This document shows, one piece after another, positions 10,565-22,624 of a stretch of DNA of 64,000 bases. The number at the start of each line of letters is the position of its first letter. Position 1 is the stretch's first letter. This stretch comes from Morchella semilibera (Eukaryota > Ascomycota > Pezizomycetes > Pezizales > Morchellaceae). Made by a program: the position numbers and the translations under genes. The notes below the pieces were generated by a model. That model did not search any database. It saw nothing but the letters and a program-made list of their open reading frames with translations, and had not been told where the DNA came from. Location: contig WBVU01000003.1 of assembly GCA_009192285.1 (NCBI GenBank), positions 2,511,973 through 2,575,972 of the forward strand, read 5' to 3'.

Positions 10565-13405
10565 TTCTCGGGTTATAGGCTTTAAGAGGGATGATATTGG
10601 GCCTTCAAGCTTTGCTGCAATGTTAGAAGCGGATCTCCTCGACAACCGTTGTGGATAGGATTGAAGGAAAGAAAAGTGATAGTTATACTAAGGGAAATGT
10701 GTTGGCATTAGGTCGTCTACAAGGCTGCGGTCAATGATTTCTGTATTTCCAAACAACAAATCAACAGCAAGACACGTAGATCCGACTGAAGGCTGGGAGA
10801 ACATCCATTATGCATAAGAATGATACGATGTATGTATGCACAGGCTGGGTTTGGTATTCTTATCGTCCAATGAAAAATCACAGCAATGTAACCCCGCTTC
10901 CAAACCCCCAATTATCGCAGAGCAGTTTTGGAAAATGAGTGTTTGGTCTTGAACTCGTCTCAATGGGCGTGGATGCGAGTTGATACTTCTCCCTTTGAAC
11001 GCCATCAAATTTCAAACAGTCAACCAATGTCCAGCACAGCGTCCCCGCATAGAAGGTAGATTTTTAGATGTGCGCCACACACATGTACCTTGATGTCTCG
11101 TATAAGTCGATCGTGAGATTCTAATCAATAGGATATTTATCCGAAACTGGGACGGTACATATGGTTAATAAAAAGCACATACTCATGAAGGATACAAGCT
11201 TGGGAGGGAACTACATGTAAGTGCTCTGCTGCCCCGTTGGTTTCCATAGCAGTACCTACACGTATCAGCGTACCACCCATGTAGAGCGTACTGAATTATA
11301 GTGTGACGCAAATTATGGAGAACAGCTATCTTATGCAGAGTGATGATGTGGACGTTGTCCCAATGACTTCATAAACGAACTTAAATCGGTCTTACGATTG
11401 ATTTCAGGCACAACGACATAGATTAATTGGTATGGACTGCAGGAGACAATACCAATATCCCCCTCCAAGAGGTGCACCTTGGGCCAATCCGAGATATAAC
11501 CCAGAAGTCAATGGCTCACAACATAAGCAGCTGCTTGAAGATGAGGATTTCTGACTTTGCCGTCATTCAGGATAACCCTCATCTCCTCATCTCAGTCCGA
11601 CGTTGGAATAAAGTGCGGCTGATAAATATTTCCATGACATCAGCAGCCGGTCAAAGCGCTTCTAAGCGCCACAGCAGTGTCAGGGTCCTTAAAGAACTTC
11701 CGGGGCTAGGGCAAGTTATGGGCTTGGCGTTTTCATAATATACATTATTCGATATACTAAAACTACATATACTTTGACGATAAAACCTCCCACCCCACCA
11801 GAGGTGGCTACCCTAAATAAAGTCTGGAGTTGGTGCACATATCTCAGTAATCATTGCGCATGATGGGCTGATTGGTTAGTAGGTTTGATGCGCACTGTCG
11901 CTCCGTAATTACATCTTAACTGGTAGCAATCTACATACGTACTTTCGGTCCTGATTGCGTTGGCAACCAGACCCTACCGATACCCAATACTTGGTTACAG
12001 CAAGTAAAGAGTCATAGCAGTCTCTACGCACAGAAGAGTTACTACGCGCTTTATTCCCCCTACTGGAAAGCCAAATACCCCCGCCCCATATTGTGATTGC
12101 AAGCAAGTGATGATTTCGGAGTGCGCCATTACATCGACACACGTGGAACATAATACCTGCTTCAAATGGATGGTTCAATTTAACGGTTTGTGTGGTTTTC
12201 TAGCTTTGAAAACGGACACCTGACCTACCTTATGCAAATCTTTTCAACCTGCATGGTCTGTTTAATTCCCTCTGGAATTTTCATTGGATACCCAGTCGCT
12301 CCATAAACAGAAGCAGATTTCTAGAATAATTAGGGTCCTACGTCATTATACATTTTCAAAAATGTTTTATAGGTTTGGTACCTACATACATACATACCTA
12401 ATTCTTGCTTGACCTGGTCATGGCCATGCACACGCAAGTGATCGAGGGTGATAACCGATCTCACAACCATGTCGCCCCATCCCTCGAGCCTCTGGATTGG
12501 ATTATAGGTTTCCTGGAGGGATCATTCGTTGTGTCAAGGCCACTCGGGGTAATCAGGTCAGAAAGGTAAAATTAATTAAATTGATATAATTCTTATCTAT
12601 CAATCTATGAACTGGCGATGTATTTACCCAAGTTCCCCCCAAAAAAATTAATACCCCGCACACCCTGTATCACGAAAGTTCTGGTTCCGCCCACTCTAAT
12701 GGAAGGAAATATTTTTTGCAAGCTACACAATCACCTACATGTAGTGTAGCCATAGCCTTCCTTCATCTTGCCATCCCGAACATGCAAGGAAGGCCGAGGC
12801 TACATGTAGGTACCTACATGTACCGTGCAGAGATCACATGGACGTACGATGGATGTTAAACCGGTAGCTGGCCATAGCGTACCATCGCGTTGGGGCCGTT
12901 AAGAACTGTCAATCCTCTCCCATGCTTGTGGGACTGCTAATATGCGTACCTACACCATACATGTAGGTACATGTACTTATTAAGGCCTAGCATATATTTA
13001 CCTACATGAGTGATAATTGATGAAACTAGAGTACAACGATCTAGGAAAGGATGGCCTATAGCTATGGAACAAAGTAGTCACGAGCCTCTTGGAAAGTCTA
13101 AGTAAAAATTAACCAGGTGCATACCCTACATGTACTTATACAGAGATCCCCTTACACATGGAGGGCACCCTCGGCCTCCAGTTTAACCCCTAACCAACCA
13201 ATAACCAAAAGAAAGCAGGCCCGTCCTAGTCGGCCGTGGAGGAAAATAAATAACAGTGATATAAAGGGGGGGGGGTAGGTAGTGCAATAAGCCCATCATT
13301 AAGTCCTAGAAACAAATGCACGCATGCGCCGAACACCCTACAAGAAACCACCGAACTTTCTATAAACCGGGTAAAAAGAAAAGAAAAGAAAGAATGTGCC
13401 AAAGC
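10565..13405. other. intergenic with clustered TACATGTA palindromes
   Basis: About 2.8 kb without a recognisable gene. The longest frame (about 100 codons, + strand, 11427-11738) resembles nothing I know. TACATGTA recurs near 11212, 12737, 12801, 12815, 12958, 12968 and 13128, often next to GTAGGTAC. A G run lies near 13266-13275. The right end is the 3' flank of the regulator gene. Confidence 0.5.
12801..12822. repeat. 22-bp perfect palindrome
   Basis: TACATGTAGG is followed at once by its mirror complement, giving a 22-bp perfect inverted repeat built from two TACATGTA units flanking GGTACC. It lies in non-coding DNA. Function is unknown; it is the largest unit of the motif family seen through the window. 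Confidence 0.85.
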
Positions 13406-16278
13406 TCAGTGAGACAGGTACTTTACCCCACCTGTATCAAACATGGTCATCGGTTCATCTACAAGTCCCCAAAATGTATCGTTCATAAACTCTCCATTCC
13501 CGGTAAACACGTGCTGCGTATAATCAGCCCCTCTAGCGTTTAGGCCCCCGCTGTCACTACTCAAGTCATAACCCAAGTGTTCGTTTTGCGACATAACATT
13601 ATTGCCATTTTGTGGCATATCGTTATTTTCCATAGTTGGCCCCATGGGCCCGTCTCCATTTCCGTGACTCATAGAATACGTGTCACGGTCTGGAGGCCAT
13701 CTCCCATACGAGGATGGCGCACTTCTTGAGGTCGAAATCCCCATGTTTGACGCTGGGCTAGTTATGCTCGCACACTGCCCGTGGTGTGGAAATTCGAGGG
13801 CAGTGTTGGAGAGTATTTGTAAGGGTGTTGCGGCGTTCAATGGAGAGGTCCTTGGCGGAAGAGGAGGCCGCATTGTCTCATGGTGATTCCTGTCAGTTTC
13901 TGAAGTGTCTGCTGTAGATGCATGATCGTCCATGCTACGAGGGGTTCCCATCGGACTAACACCATGCGCACCAGGCGGCTCCCCGCTTTCTGAGAGCCCA
14001 AGAAGTTTAAATTTAGGTTCGGGGACGCTCTCTACAGAACCACGCTCGATTTCAGCCTTTTGAGTGCTGTACCAATGCCGTAGCATTTGGAGAATTCCTG
14101 TGAATCTGCCTGCCTGCTTGCTCGCCTTTCCATCTGCAGCCTTCTTGAGAATGTCAAGCAAACGATCCATATATTCGTCTACCTTCAGCGAGTTTTTATC
14201 GATAACCTTTCCTAGCTCGCTCAATGGGTGCGAGGCGGAAAAGTATAACTTTATAAGAATGATACATGCATACGAAGTCCTGACAAATGTGTATACGGGG
14301 ACAGAGCGTATGGCTTGAACGCCCATGCTCATGAAAACATCGAGGAGTTGATGGGCGGATGAGAGGCATCGAGAAATCGCATCGAGGTGAAAGGAAGAAA
14401 GAAGCTCGTTGGGTTTAATGGACGGCTCACGCATCATAGATTCGGTGTATGGTGGCTGGAAGTCATCAATGTTATGGTCACGGTGTAAGGATATTTCGTG
14501 GGCGTATATCATGATTAGATTGTAGGCTAGTTGGAGTGATTTTGTGCCTAGATGAAAGACACTATTAGCTAATTTCTTGGAAACTATCTGGTATAAATCA
14601 ATAGAATGAATGACGCACTTTCCCAAATATCTTTCGGACACTTCAGCCTCCAGTCTTCCAGTTGTTTTGCAAAACCTTTCAATGAGAACTGGACCCTCTG
14701 CTCATCAATCGAAACATTTGCATTTGGGTTGTCAAACGCAAACCCGATGCCAATTTCTTCCGCGATCTTTTGTAGCTTGACCCATTGGCACAAAGCTTTG
14801 TCAGACGGAGCTGCCTGTGGAGAGTTCTCGAGAACCTCAAGGCATTCATCCATAAATTCTGTGAATCTAAGTAAATTAGGTCTCCTCTGTGCCACGGAAA
14901 CATTGCAGCATGACCAGTAACACGCCAGCAGTGCTCTTCTAGACTCAATGGCTTCGGGATCGGGAAATGGAGATCTGAGTAGTGGGGGTAATGGAGGTAC
15001 TGGGGCAGGTGGAGGGTGGAGGGTTGGGTGATTGATATCATCGCTAGGTTTCTGCTGTCTGCCTTCATCTGTAGCTCCTCTACCCCCTGCTATAGCCGTT
15101 AATGGTAACATTGGGGGTTTCTGTGTAGGATATGGTGGTAATGCACGTATACTTCCTCTCACCACCTTCCGTTTCCTTGTAATCCCAATATCTAGAGCCA
15201 TGACTGCAGCCTGGTGAATATACATGTAGAATTTCAACTCTTGATAATGATCCGGGGTAAAGTACCACATGCTAGATATAGTCAAGGATTGTACGAGCTC
15301 AAGGCTCTTCTCCCCATTCATCATGACTCTTTCGGCAAATGCACGAGATATCTCATTATATAGTGTTTTATGCAATTCTGGGTCGCTCGTTCCAGAGGCC
15401 GCGGCAAGGATGGCTAGGAACAATGTTGGCTTGTCCCGGCGCACGTCTTCAGCCGTTGTGCCAGCTGGGAACACAACCGCTGGGAGATGTTGTACCAGGT
15501 CCTCGACGTAGTGGTTGAAGATCTTGGTAGCCATCTCCATGCTCAGAATCCCCCGATCAACCACATCAACGAAGACATATTTAGCTACGTCCTCATCTGT
15601 GGGCCTCAGATAAGAGAATGTGGGTATTTTCCCTCCAGTGAGTGTTGGCAGCGGGTTCCCTTTGAGAGTTTCTTCTCCTATTTGATGCGTATCTTCATTT
15701 CGCTGCCTCTTAGCCGGCCTGGATCTAGGCGAGGCCAATCCGGTGTCCAATGTGCCGGGAATGTCCCCATCTTCCACATATTCATCCTCATCGTCTTCAT
15801 CTATTCTTCGTGCCTGACGTGCACGTGTGGCGTTTAAACTCGCAGTTAATGCTTCAATCTTCTTTTCAAGCTCAGCAACCTTGCTGTCACTCTTTTTCTG
15901 TCGCTTCCGTGACGGTGCCGTGAATATACACTCCCTGTGCGCCCTGGCGCATCGTTTACAGGCTGCAAGAGGGTTTGCTTCGTTTGGCTCGCAACGGACC
16001 TTTAGGCCTCGGCATGACTCGCAAGCTCGGGGTCGTTTTTGATCTGCTGATGCAGGGATTACGGGTGTAGAGGCAAAGGTCGGGGGTGCAGTCTGTACCA
16101 GCGTATGGTAGTGAGGTGGTGGTGGTGGTGGTAAGAACCCCGGTGGTCTTCCCCCACCGTTATCTTCTGGGTGTGCAGGCGGTGCAACAGTGGTCGAGCT
16201 TGCAACACTGACGTTACCAGCTGCAAAGGAAGAGCTCGACCCCGCGTGTGGGCCCGCCAACCGGGAACTAATGTCCAT
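13406..16278 (-). CDS. Zn2Cys6 fungal transcription factor
   Basis: A binuclear zinc-cluster regulator of about 933 residues in two exons (16278-14619 and 14547-13406); the 71-nt intron has donor GTGCGT and joins in phase. The ATG at 16278 (MDISSRLAGPHAG) is the first after the upstream stretch that lacks a Met. The DNA-binding cluster starts near residue 85 with CESCRGLKVRC and follows CX2CX6CX10CX2CX6C. It is followed by a basic patch (SRKRQKK) and a short coiled coil (VAELEKKIEALTASL) typical of dimerising factors. The middle, roughly 250-700, has the helical character of the fungal-specific regulatory domain, with LEDWRLKCPKDIWES and LAYNLIMIYAHEISLH. The C-terminal 250 residues are Ser/Pro/Asn/Gly-rich, probably an activation region. 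Neighbouring genes do not reveal the regulated pathway. It may resemble War1/Leu3-type regulators, but I cannot assign an orthologue. Confidence 0.88.
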
Positions 16279-18509
16279 GGCCCAGGGACAAAGGGGCCAG
16301 TGGTAAAATGAAGATCGATCTATCGAATAGATTGGGGGCGTATGACGGTACGCTACACCTAGTGGAAGGTCGGACTTTTGGAATTGCACGCTCCGATGTT
16401 GAATAGGTGAGAGAATCAGTGAGATGGGCCAGTCTTGGGGTGACGAGAGCGCGCAACGTAATGGAGAACCAGTAGAAAGACACCAAGAGTCGGTGAGTCG
16501 GTGAATACACTTTTAGGATGTGAGGTAAAAACAAAAGTAATTAACAGTTATACAACTAAGTAAGTATCTATATCTATACGGAATATAGCAGGCTGAGGCT
16601 GAGCCAATGATCCCAATAGGATAAGTATGTCAGGCAAGGTCCGGGAGTTCTTAATTCCACAAATTGCAAAGGAGCTTAAAGTAATACAGCTACATTAGGT
16701 GGGCTACCGACATGCAATTATTTGAACCCCTCCTCTCCCCCCGGAATTAGTTGCATCCGAGCTTGAGCTCTCTGTTTTGGTTGGGTCATTGAGAGATGGC
16801 TTATATATATATGCAGCAGGGTTAATTAATTAGATTCGGCGGGATGCATATGGTGGATTTTGAGAAAGGGGCAAAGAAATAAACGCTGGGCGTATATGCG
16901 CAAAAGGGTGACAGCCTAACATAAATGTATATAAAATTTGTATGAGACGCAGCCCCAAACGTCTATTACTCCACAAAACCTTATATGTATTTCGTGGTAG
17001 TAAATAGTAATACCTCAAGATTATTGCCCCTAGTAAGTGGTTTGGTTGTTCAAGCAATATAACTACTTACATGTAACTATTAAGCTCAAGCCGTTCTACA
17101 GTTCTACCGTTTATTAACGAGGGGAATTTAGAAAGCCAAGATTATATTATTATCTTGGTAGAAGAATCATTTGATCCTGGGATGACATTACAGGCCTCAT
17201 ATAAATAATGGTTCGTCTCAAGTGTTCTCCACGCCTTGGCAACCTCTGGCTAGTGCTACAGGACTCGAGTCATAAAATATCACCCGATATCGGTGGACGT
17301 AACTATTTGCCCAAACGTTTCCAGGAGACCAAGAGGAAGAGATATAAAAAAAACTATGATAACGATGGTCTGGGGCGGTCAGGCGTACCCAATATTTGTG
17401 TGCATGTGATTGACATGACGTCAATACCTCTTTCTAGCAAGCAACATACACACGACTGTGGACAAATCCACACTTGTCCCTGTTTTATCTATCATGGAGC
17501 GCGCGGTCGAGGCCCCAAAAGTAATTAATTTCACTAATATTATATAGTAGTAATTTTACGATCGACCGATGGTATAAGCACTGAATTTCAATATTTATGT
17601 TCTATATATACTACATGTACGTAAGTAAATGTCCAAGCATTAATGAAATACCTGCCGCCGGTGGACAATGTTGATATAAATTGGCATTATATGGCGGCCG
17701 GCCCTTTCCGCCAGAGGTTCCGTAAAAACAATACCACAGAAGCACTACCGTACGGTACATTGGTGGTAAAATCACTTCTAACACATTTATACCGCCCCAA
17801 TTACATAGTCTTAATTTTCAGACGATTTATCTTTTGTCAAAGCATCTCACACTCGAATTGATGAGGTCAATTGAAGTGTACTTGCCAAATTTTAAAGTGG
17901 TGGCAGGCATCCCAAACTTGAAAATTTGGCAAGCACATGCACAGTACCTACGTTACAGGCATCTCCCGGGTGGTCCGTTTCTCTGGTACTGGGTTCGTGC
18001 ATGGATGGCGGAAAAGTTCTTGAGTACTGTACTGCGATAACCTACGGGTTGGACGCATGTATGATATAATAAATAAAATAAATAGGTTCTTACTGTATGG
18101 TACGCACAAAATATCACTCGTTATCACCTGACATCATCGCCCACTAGACTGTTTGTGGCGAGGGCCTTCTGCCTATGGGTGTGGATTGATAAGTACATGT
18201 AGTTGCACTTTGTCATGGCGTGTGCTCGGGCTGAAACACCTGATCGGAATAAAGTGGGATTTACCTTGGGGTATCAAAAAACGGAACTGCATAGTCCTCA
18301 CACTCGGAGGATCGCATGGATTTGGAAAGAATGGTATCGCGATTGCAACAAAATCAATTAAGTAAAGCAAAAGAAAGAAAGATCAAAACCGGCCCGGAAA
18401 AGAAAACCCGAAGAAAACAGAAAACACGCTCCCTAGCAAGCCTTGGGGTATTTCATTTACTTATTGAAATATACCTCCCATACAATTTGCCTTTTTTTAT
18501 TCAGTTTTC
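16279..18509. other. intergenic between the regulator and STI1
   Basis: About 2.2 kb, AT-rich near 16790-17170 and 17530-17620. No gene is recognised; frames are short and unlike known proteins. It contains TACATGTA near 17070, 17612 and 18194 and one imperfect hairpin at 17882-17935. Confidence 0.45.
17882..17935. repeat. hairpin-forming inverted repeat, copy 1
   Basis: Arm CTTGCCAAATTTTAA is answered by TTGAAAATTTGGCAAG about 25 bases later, giving a stem of about 15 bp with one mismatch. A second hairpin with the same ends lies at 38197-38250, so this may be a short non-autonomous element family. Confidence 0.6.
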
Positions 18510-20594
18510 TTAACCGACCCTGATAATGCCCGCCGCCATCAGCTTCTGGATCTTTTGGCGGATCATAGGGCTCTTCATGTGATCGTTCAAGGCTTGCGGA
18601 TTCGATTTAGCCTGCAATATCTCGTTAGCTTATTTCTTTTGGATTTGAGATGGGTGAAGTTATGGTCATACCTGCTGCAAAATACTCTGCATGACCGGAT
18701 CGCTAATGATGCTGACAATTTCGGGGTCCTTCTGGATCCTCTCCATTGTCTGTTCCTCAGTTTCACCTTCTCTGGTAGCGTACATGGTCTCCATGCACTT
18801 TCTTGATTGCTCTTCGATCTCCCTGGTGTGTTTCCCTTCGGTGTCTGCCTCAGATGCCTGGTTACAAGCATCTAAACATTTGTTGTATTCCTTCATGGCG
18901 TAGTAAATCTGTGCCTTCCTGATATGCGCGCGCATGAACTTAGGGTCCCTCTTCAAGGCCTCGTCACAGTCCTTGATTGCGTCTGGGAATGAGAGCAGCT
19001 TGATTAATGCTGCAGCACGGTTAGAGTAACCACGAGGGTCCTCGGGTGCACGCTTAACCATCTCAGTGTAAGCCTTGACTGCGCCAACCCAGTCCGCGGC
19101 TTTAAAGCAGGCATTTCCTTCTTCACGGGCCTGGTCTGCCTTTTCTGGGTCGATATAAGACTCCCTCTCACGGTCAACCTTGGCCTTCTCGGCGGCACGA
19201 AGCTTTCCGAGAATATCGGGGGTACGGTGCTCAGTGAGAGAACGGTTGTAGTACTCAATGGCCTTTACAAGGTCATCTTGCTTCTGATATGCCGTTCCAA
19301 TACGACCGAATGCCCTAAAGGTTATATGAATTAGTTTCTTGACACATAAAAGGGAAGTGGGGCGGGGTTAAATACTTGGCAATTAACTTGAAGTCAGCAC
19401 GCATCTCACGGCCTTCCTCGATAGCCTTCTCACACTCCTTGATACAGCCTTCATAGTCACCAGATTCAAATTTGGCTGCTGCCAAGTTGTTAAGGTAAGT
19501 AATGTCCTTGTGAAGTTCCCAAGCTTTTGAGTAGTGCTGGATGGCGGCGTCGAAGTTACGCTTCTTGTAGTTCTCTGTACCAAGGGCCTTCTCCTTTTCG
19601 GCGGCCTCTTTTGCTTCTTTCTTTGCCTTTTCCTCTTCATCCTCCTGGGGCTCAGGAGGAGGAGGGGGTGTAGCAGCCCTCGGCGGAGGTGCTGAGGACT
19701 TAGCATCTGGCATCTCAATGTCCCCATCACCACCGGAAGCACTACCACCCGCGCCAGGGAAGTTGGGCATTTCCATCTGGATGCCCAAGAGTGCTCCAAT
19801 AACCTGCATGACTCTGGGATCACTTATCTCGTTCTGAATGGCGCTAGGATTTGTCCTAATCCTGTTCAGCTTCTCCATAAATTGGGGGTCGCCAAGGAAC
19901 GGTGAGGTTTTGGGATTTGAGGCAAGTTTTTGAAGAAAGTTGGGGTCTTGGAAAATCTGTCCAAGCCCCATATCAGCCTGGCCATCGGCAGCAGCTTCAC
20001 GACTGATGGCTTCGTTGACCGATTTAACACCAGACTTGGCCTGAGCGTTATTTGGGTCCAAATTTAGTGCTTCCTCGTAAGCCTCAAGTGCGGCCACTAT
20101 TTGGAGAGTTAGAATAAGTCGTTGTTAAGGATAGTGATCAGGATATGGCCTACCGAGGTCACCTTCTCCGTGGAGAGCGGCACCCTTTCTTGTGAATCCC
20201 TTGGCCCAATCAGGCTTCAATTCTGTGAAATAGAGAGAACTTTAGTAACAACCACATTCAGGAAACAATGAAATCCGCGAGCCCACTAACCAGTGCACTT
20301 GGTAGCATCTTGTAGAGCACCAGCAAAATCCTTCAGTGAAGCATAACAAGCCGAACGATTTGAGTACAGAACGTGGTTCGATGGGTCCAAGTCGATAGCT
20401 TGGGTGAAAAAAGAACTGTTAATGTTAATCAAGTACTCCCTGATATTAATAATGTATGGAAGATATAATGACTTACATAGCCTTATCAAAATCCTTCGCC
20501 GCGAAAGCAGCGTTTCCCTCGGCTTTGAGCTAATGTCATTGTCAGCGGGCTCCTTTAAGGTTCTTTACAGGTTTAGAAATACCTTGTCAGCCAT
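18510..20594 (-). CDS. sti1: Hsp70/Hsp90 co-chaperone STI1 (Hop)
   Basis: STI1/Hop is a cytosolic TPR scaffold that bridges Hsp70 and Hsp90 and hands clients between them. The gene starts at ATG 20594 with a 12-nt first exon (MADK), continues LKAEGNAAFAAKDFDKAI, then FFTQAIDLDPSNHVLYSNRSACY (TPR1), then a first DP/STI1 domain (DPNFLQKLASNPKTSPFL to SDPRVMQVI). A charged Pro linker leads to TPR2A (KALGTENYKKRNFDAAIQHY), TPR2B (AREEGNACFKAADWVGAV, RAPEDPRGYSNRAAA) and the C-terminal DP2 domain (DPEIVSIISDPVMQSILQQ, then AKSNPQALNDHMKSP). The end MAAGIIRVG with TAA at 18510-18512 is complete. At least six short introns give consistent phases. A phased heat-shock element lies about 150 bp upstream, matching the known heat-shock control of this family. 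Nothing looks damaged. Confidence 0.96.
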
Positions 20595-22624
20595 GATAGC
20601 AGTATTAGTGGAAACTTTTAGATTCGTAAAGGCGAAATGAAAATATTGTTAGTACACAAGAGTAGTAAACTTGATGGGATGTTGGGAGGTTGCGAAAAGC
20701 GAGCGGATGTCTCTAAGTACGAGACGCGGGGCTTGGGCGAATCTTCGAGTGCTTTCTAGAATCTACCGGCTGGCTGCGGGGCACCCACGACGACGGCAAA
20801 GAACTCAAACAAAAAAAACAAAAAAACATTAACGCCGCATAAAAGGTCTCATAAAATGCGATTTTACAATGGTCAACTAATAATAATATCACCACTGACT
20901 TCACATGCGTGGTGGAGTGATGCTTCTATATCTACAATATACTATAGTTGATCTTCGAATTCGCTTTCCCCCGATTGGCCTACCCGCCGAGACAAGTAAT
21001 AGCGGAGCCTCATTGTAGGATCATGTAACTAGTCATCATCGTACCTGCAACACTCCTATCTTGAAAGCTTGAAAAGAAACTTTGACCACTGACGATCCGA
21101 TCCGTCAATTTTCCCCGCAGTTAGGCCCTAAGATTTGGGGTGGTTTGGTTATCTAGAAACCTAACCCTAGAATATATTCTTAGTCTTGTGGCAGTCATCG
21201 CATATCACTCATAATATAATAACATCTTCCCAATCCACAACTTCGATTGATTAGAATGGCCTGTCATTCCTTCCTTTACAGGAGTGGATTTGATTACAGT
21301 ACCGGCGGCAGGGTGATACTGATTTCTAGGTTCGGAATTATTTGATTCCGGATGAGCCAAGGACGGGCTTCCTGACCAAAGAAGCTATGTCGCCAACGAA
21401 ATCTCAAGATAACTAAAAGCAAAGGTAAGGAGCCGCAATACTAGAGCCGCGATAGCTAGAGTGGATGCGAGAGCTTCTCTCAGCCTCGATACTGGTCCTA
21501 GCTGTACGTGGGTCAGGTACATCATTGTAGTTGAATTCTGGAGGCCAGGTCTTACATCAGATAATACATGTATGTAACTACATGTATCCGCTGAAGCAGT
21601 AGTAGCAGTAGTAGTAGCTCAGGGAGCTCTTTAAACATGGTAGCCCCCTACATTATGCCTTAATTGCGGTACATGTGCGCACATATGACGACGGTATCGA
21701 GTACAGTTGAGGAACTGGTCATGAACATGTTTACTTGCATACATATATGCGATCCTTGCGAACTAACGGGTCGGATATAGGTCGGATATAATGCATTCCG
21801 CAGAGGAATAATGGGTCATGTGTATAATAAACATATACGCACACATAAAATTTCATAAGATACCGATATACATGTGGGGGATTTTTCTCTCGGTCCTTTG
21901 GCAAGCCGGAGCATGCGCTGGTCAATGTATGTATGGACTGGCACAGGGTTGTCCTCACTTTCGTTGTGGCAGTCGTCATCTTGCCTACCATATCTTGTCA
22001 ACCCAACTCTCTCTTGCCCCCGCCGATACTCCGCAGGGAAAAATTCCAGATTCAGGTTCAGCCTTGGTTGCGGGCCAGGCACCCATTCAACAATTTTCAC
22101 CACCCGCCCCTGCCCTACATTAACTTTGACCCTGCCCACAGGTTCCTACCAAGATTCCCCTTTACTGCTCAACTGCTTCTTGACTCTACTACATATTCTA
22201 TTTTCACCCGTCTTTTAGATCCCGCTTGGACCTAGATAGCATAGAAACTCCAACCACCGCTCTCACCCGAAATCGGCAACGCTAGAAGGGAGCACGTTGA
22301 TAATTGACAGAGAAGAACCGGCACGGCTGATTTACGTGAGTGATAAGTTATCCCCCTTGGTACTGTTCTTTCCAGTTCGCCAAGAAAGACGGCGGAAGAA
22401 TCCACTGCACATGTGATAGTTGTTGGGATACGATACCTACATACATGTATCTGTGCTCTCCTCTATCACCCTCTCCCATCCCCAGTTTTCCTCATCATCA
22501 CCGCTGGTTTCTGACTGCTTCCCTCCAGTCCTGCCTATCTCTAGAGTATTCACCAAAGTACATACAGCATCAATCTGAGCTAGCAGCCAGAAATAGGGGA
22601 CATAAAGAGGACGTGAGCAAAAGG
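20595..22624. other. divergent intergenic region STI1 / OSH6-like
   Basis: About 2 kb between the divergent starts of STI1 and the lipid-exchanger gene. It holds a heat-shock-like element at 20743-20762, a short AGTAGC microsatellite near 21598-21617, and TACATGTA near 21567, 21579 and 22442. No gene is recognised. Confidence 0.5.
20743..20762 (-). promoter_or_regulatory. candidate heat-shock element upstream of STI1
   Basis: The sequence parses as exact 5-bp units cTTCg-agtgc-tTTCt-aGAAt. That is three HSF1 half-sites in correct 5-bp phase with one gap, the gapped form of a heat-shock element. It lies 149-168 bp upstream of the STI1 ATG at 20594. STI1 is a known Hsf1 target in yeast. Binding here is inference. 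Confidence 0.65.

Noticed and set aside
11427-11738. 103-codon open frame on the + strand
   Set aside because: No recognisable family, no splice partners, no promoter features; lies in spacer DNA.
17208-17528. 106-codon frame between the regulator and STI1
   Set aside because: Composition and residue order look random and no homology is recognised.
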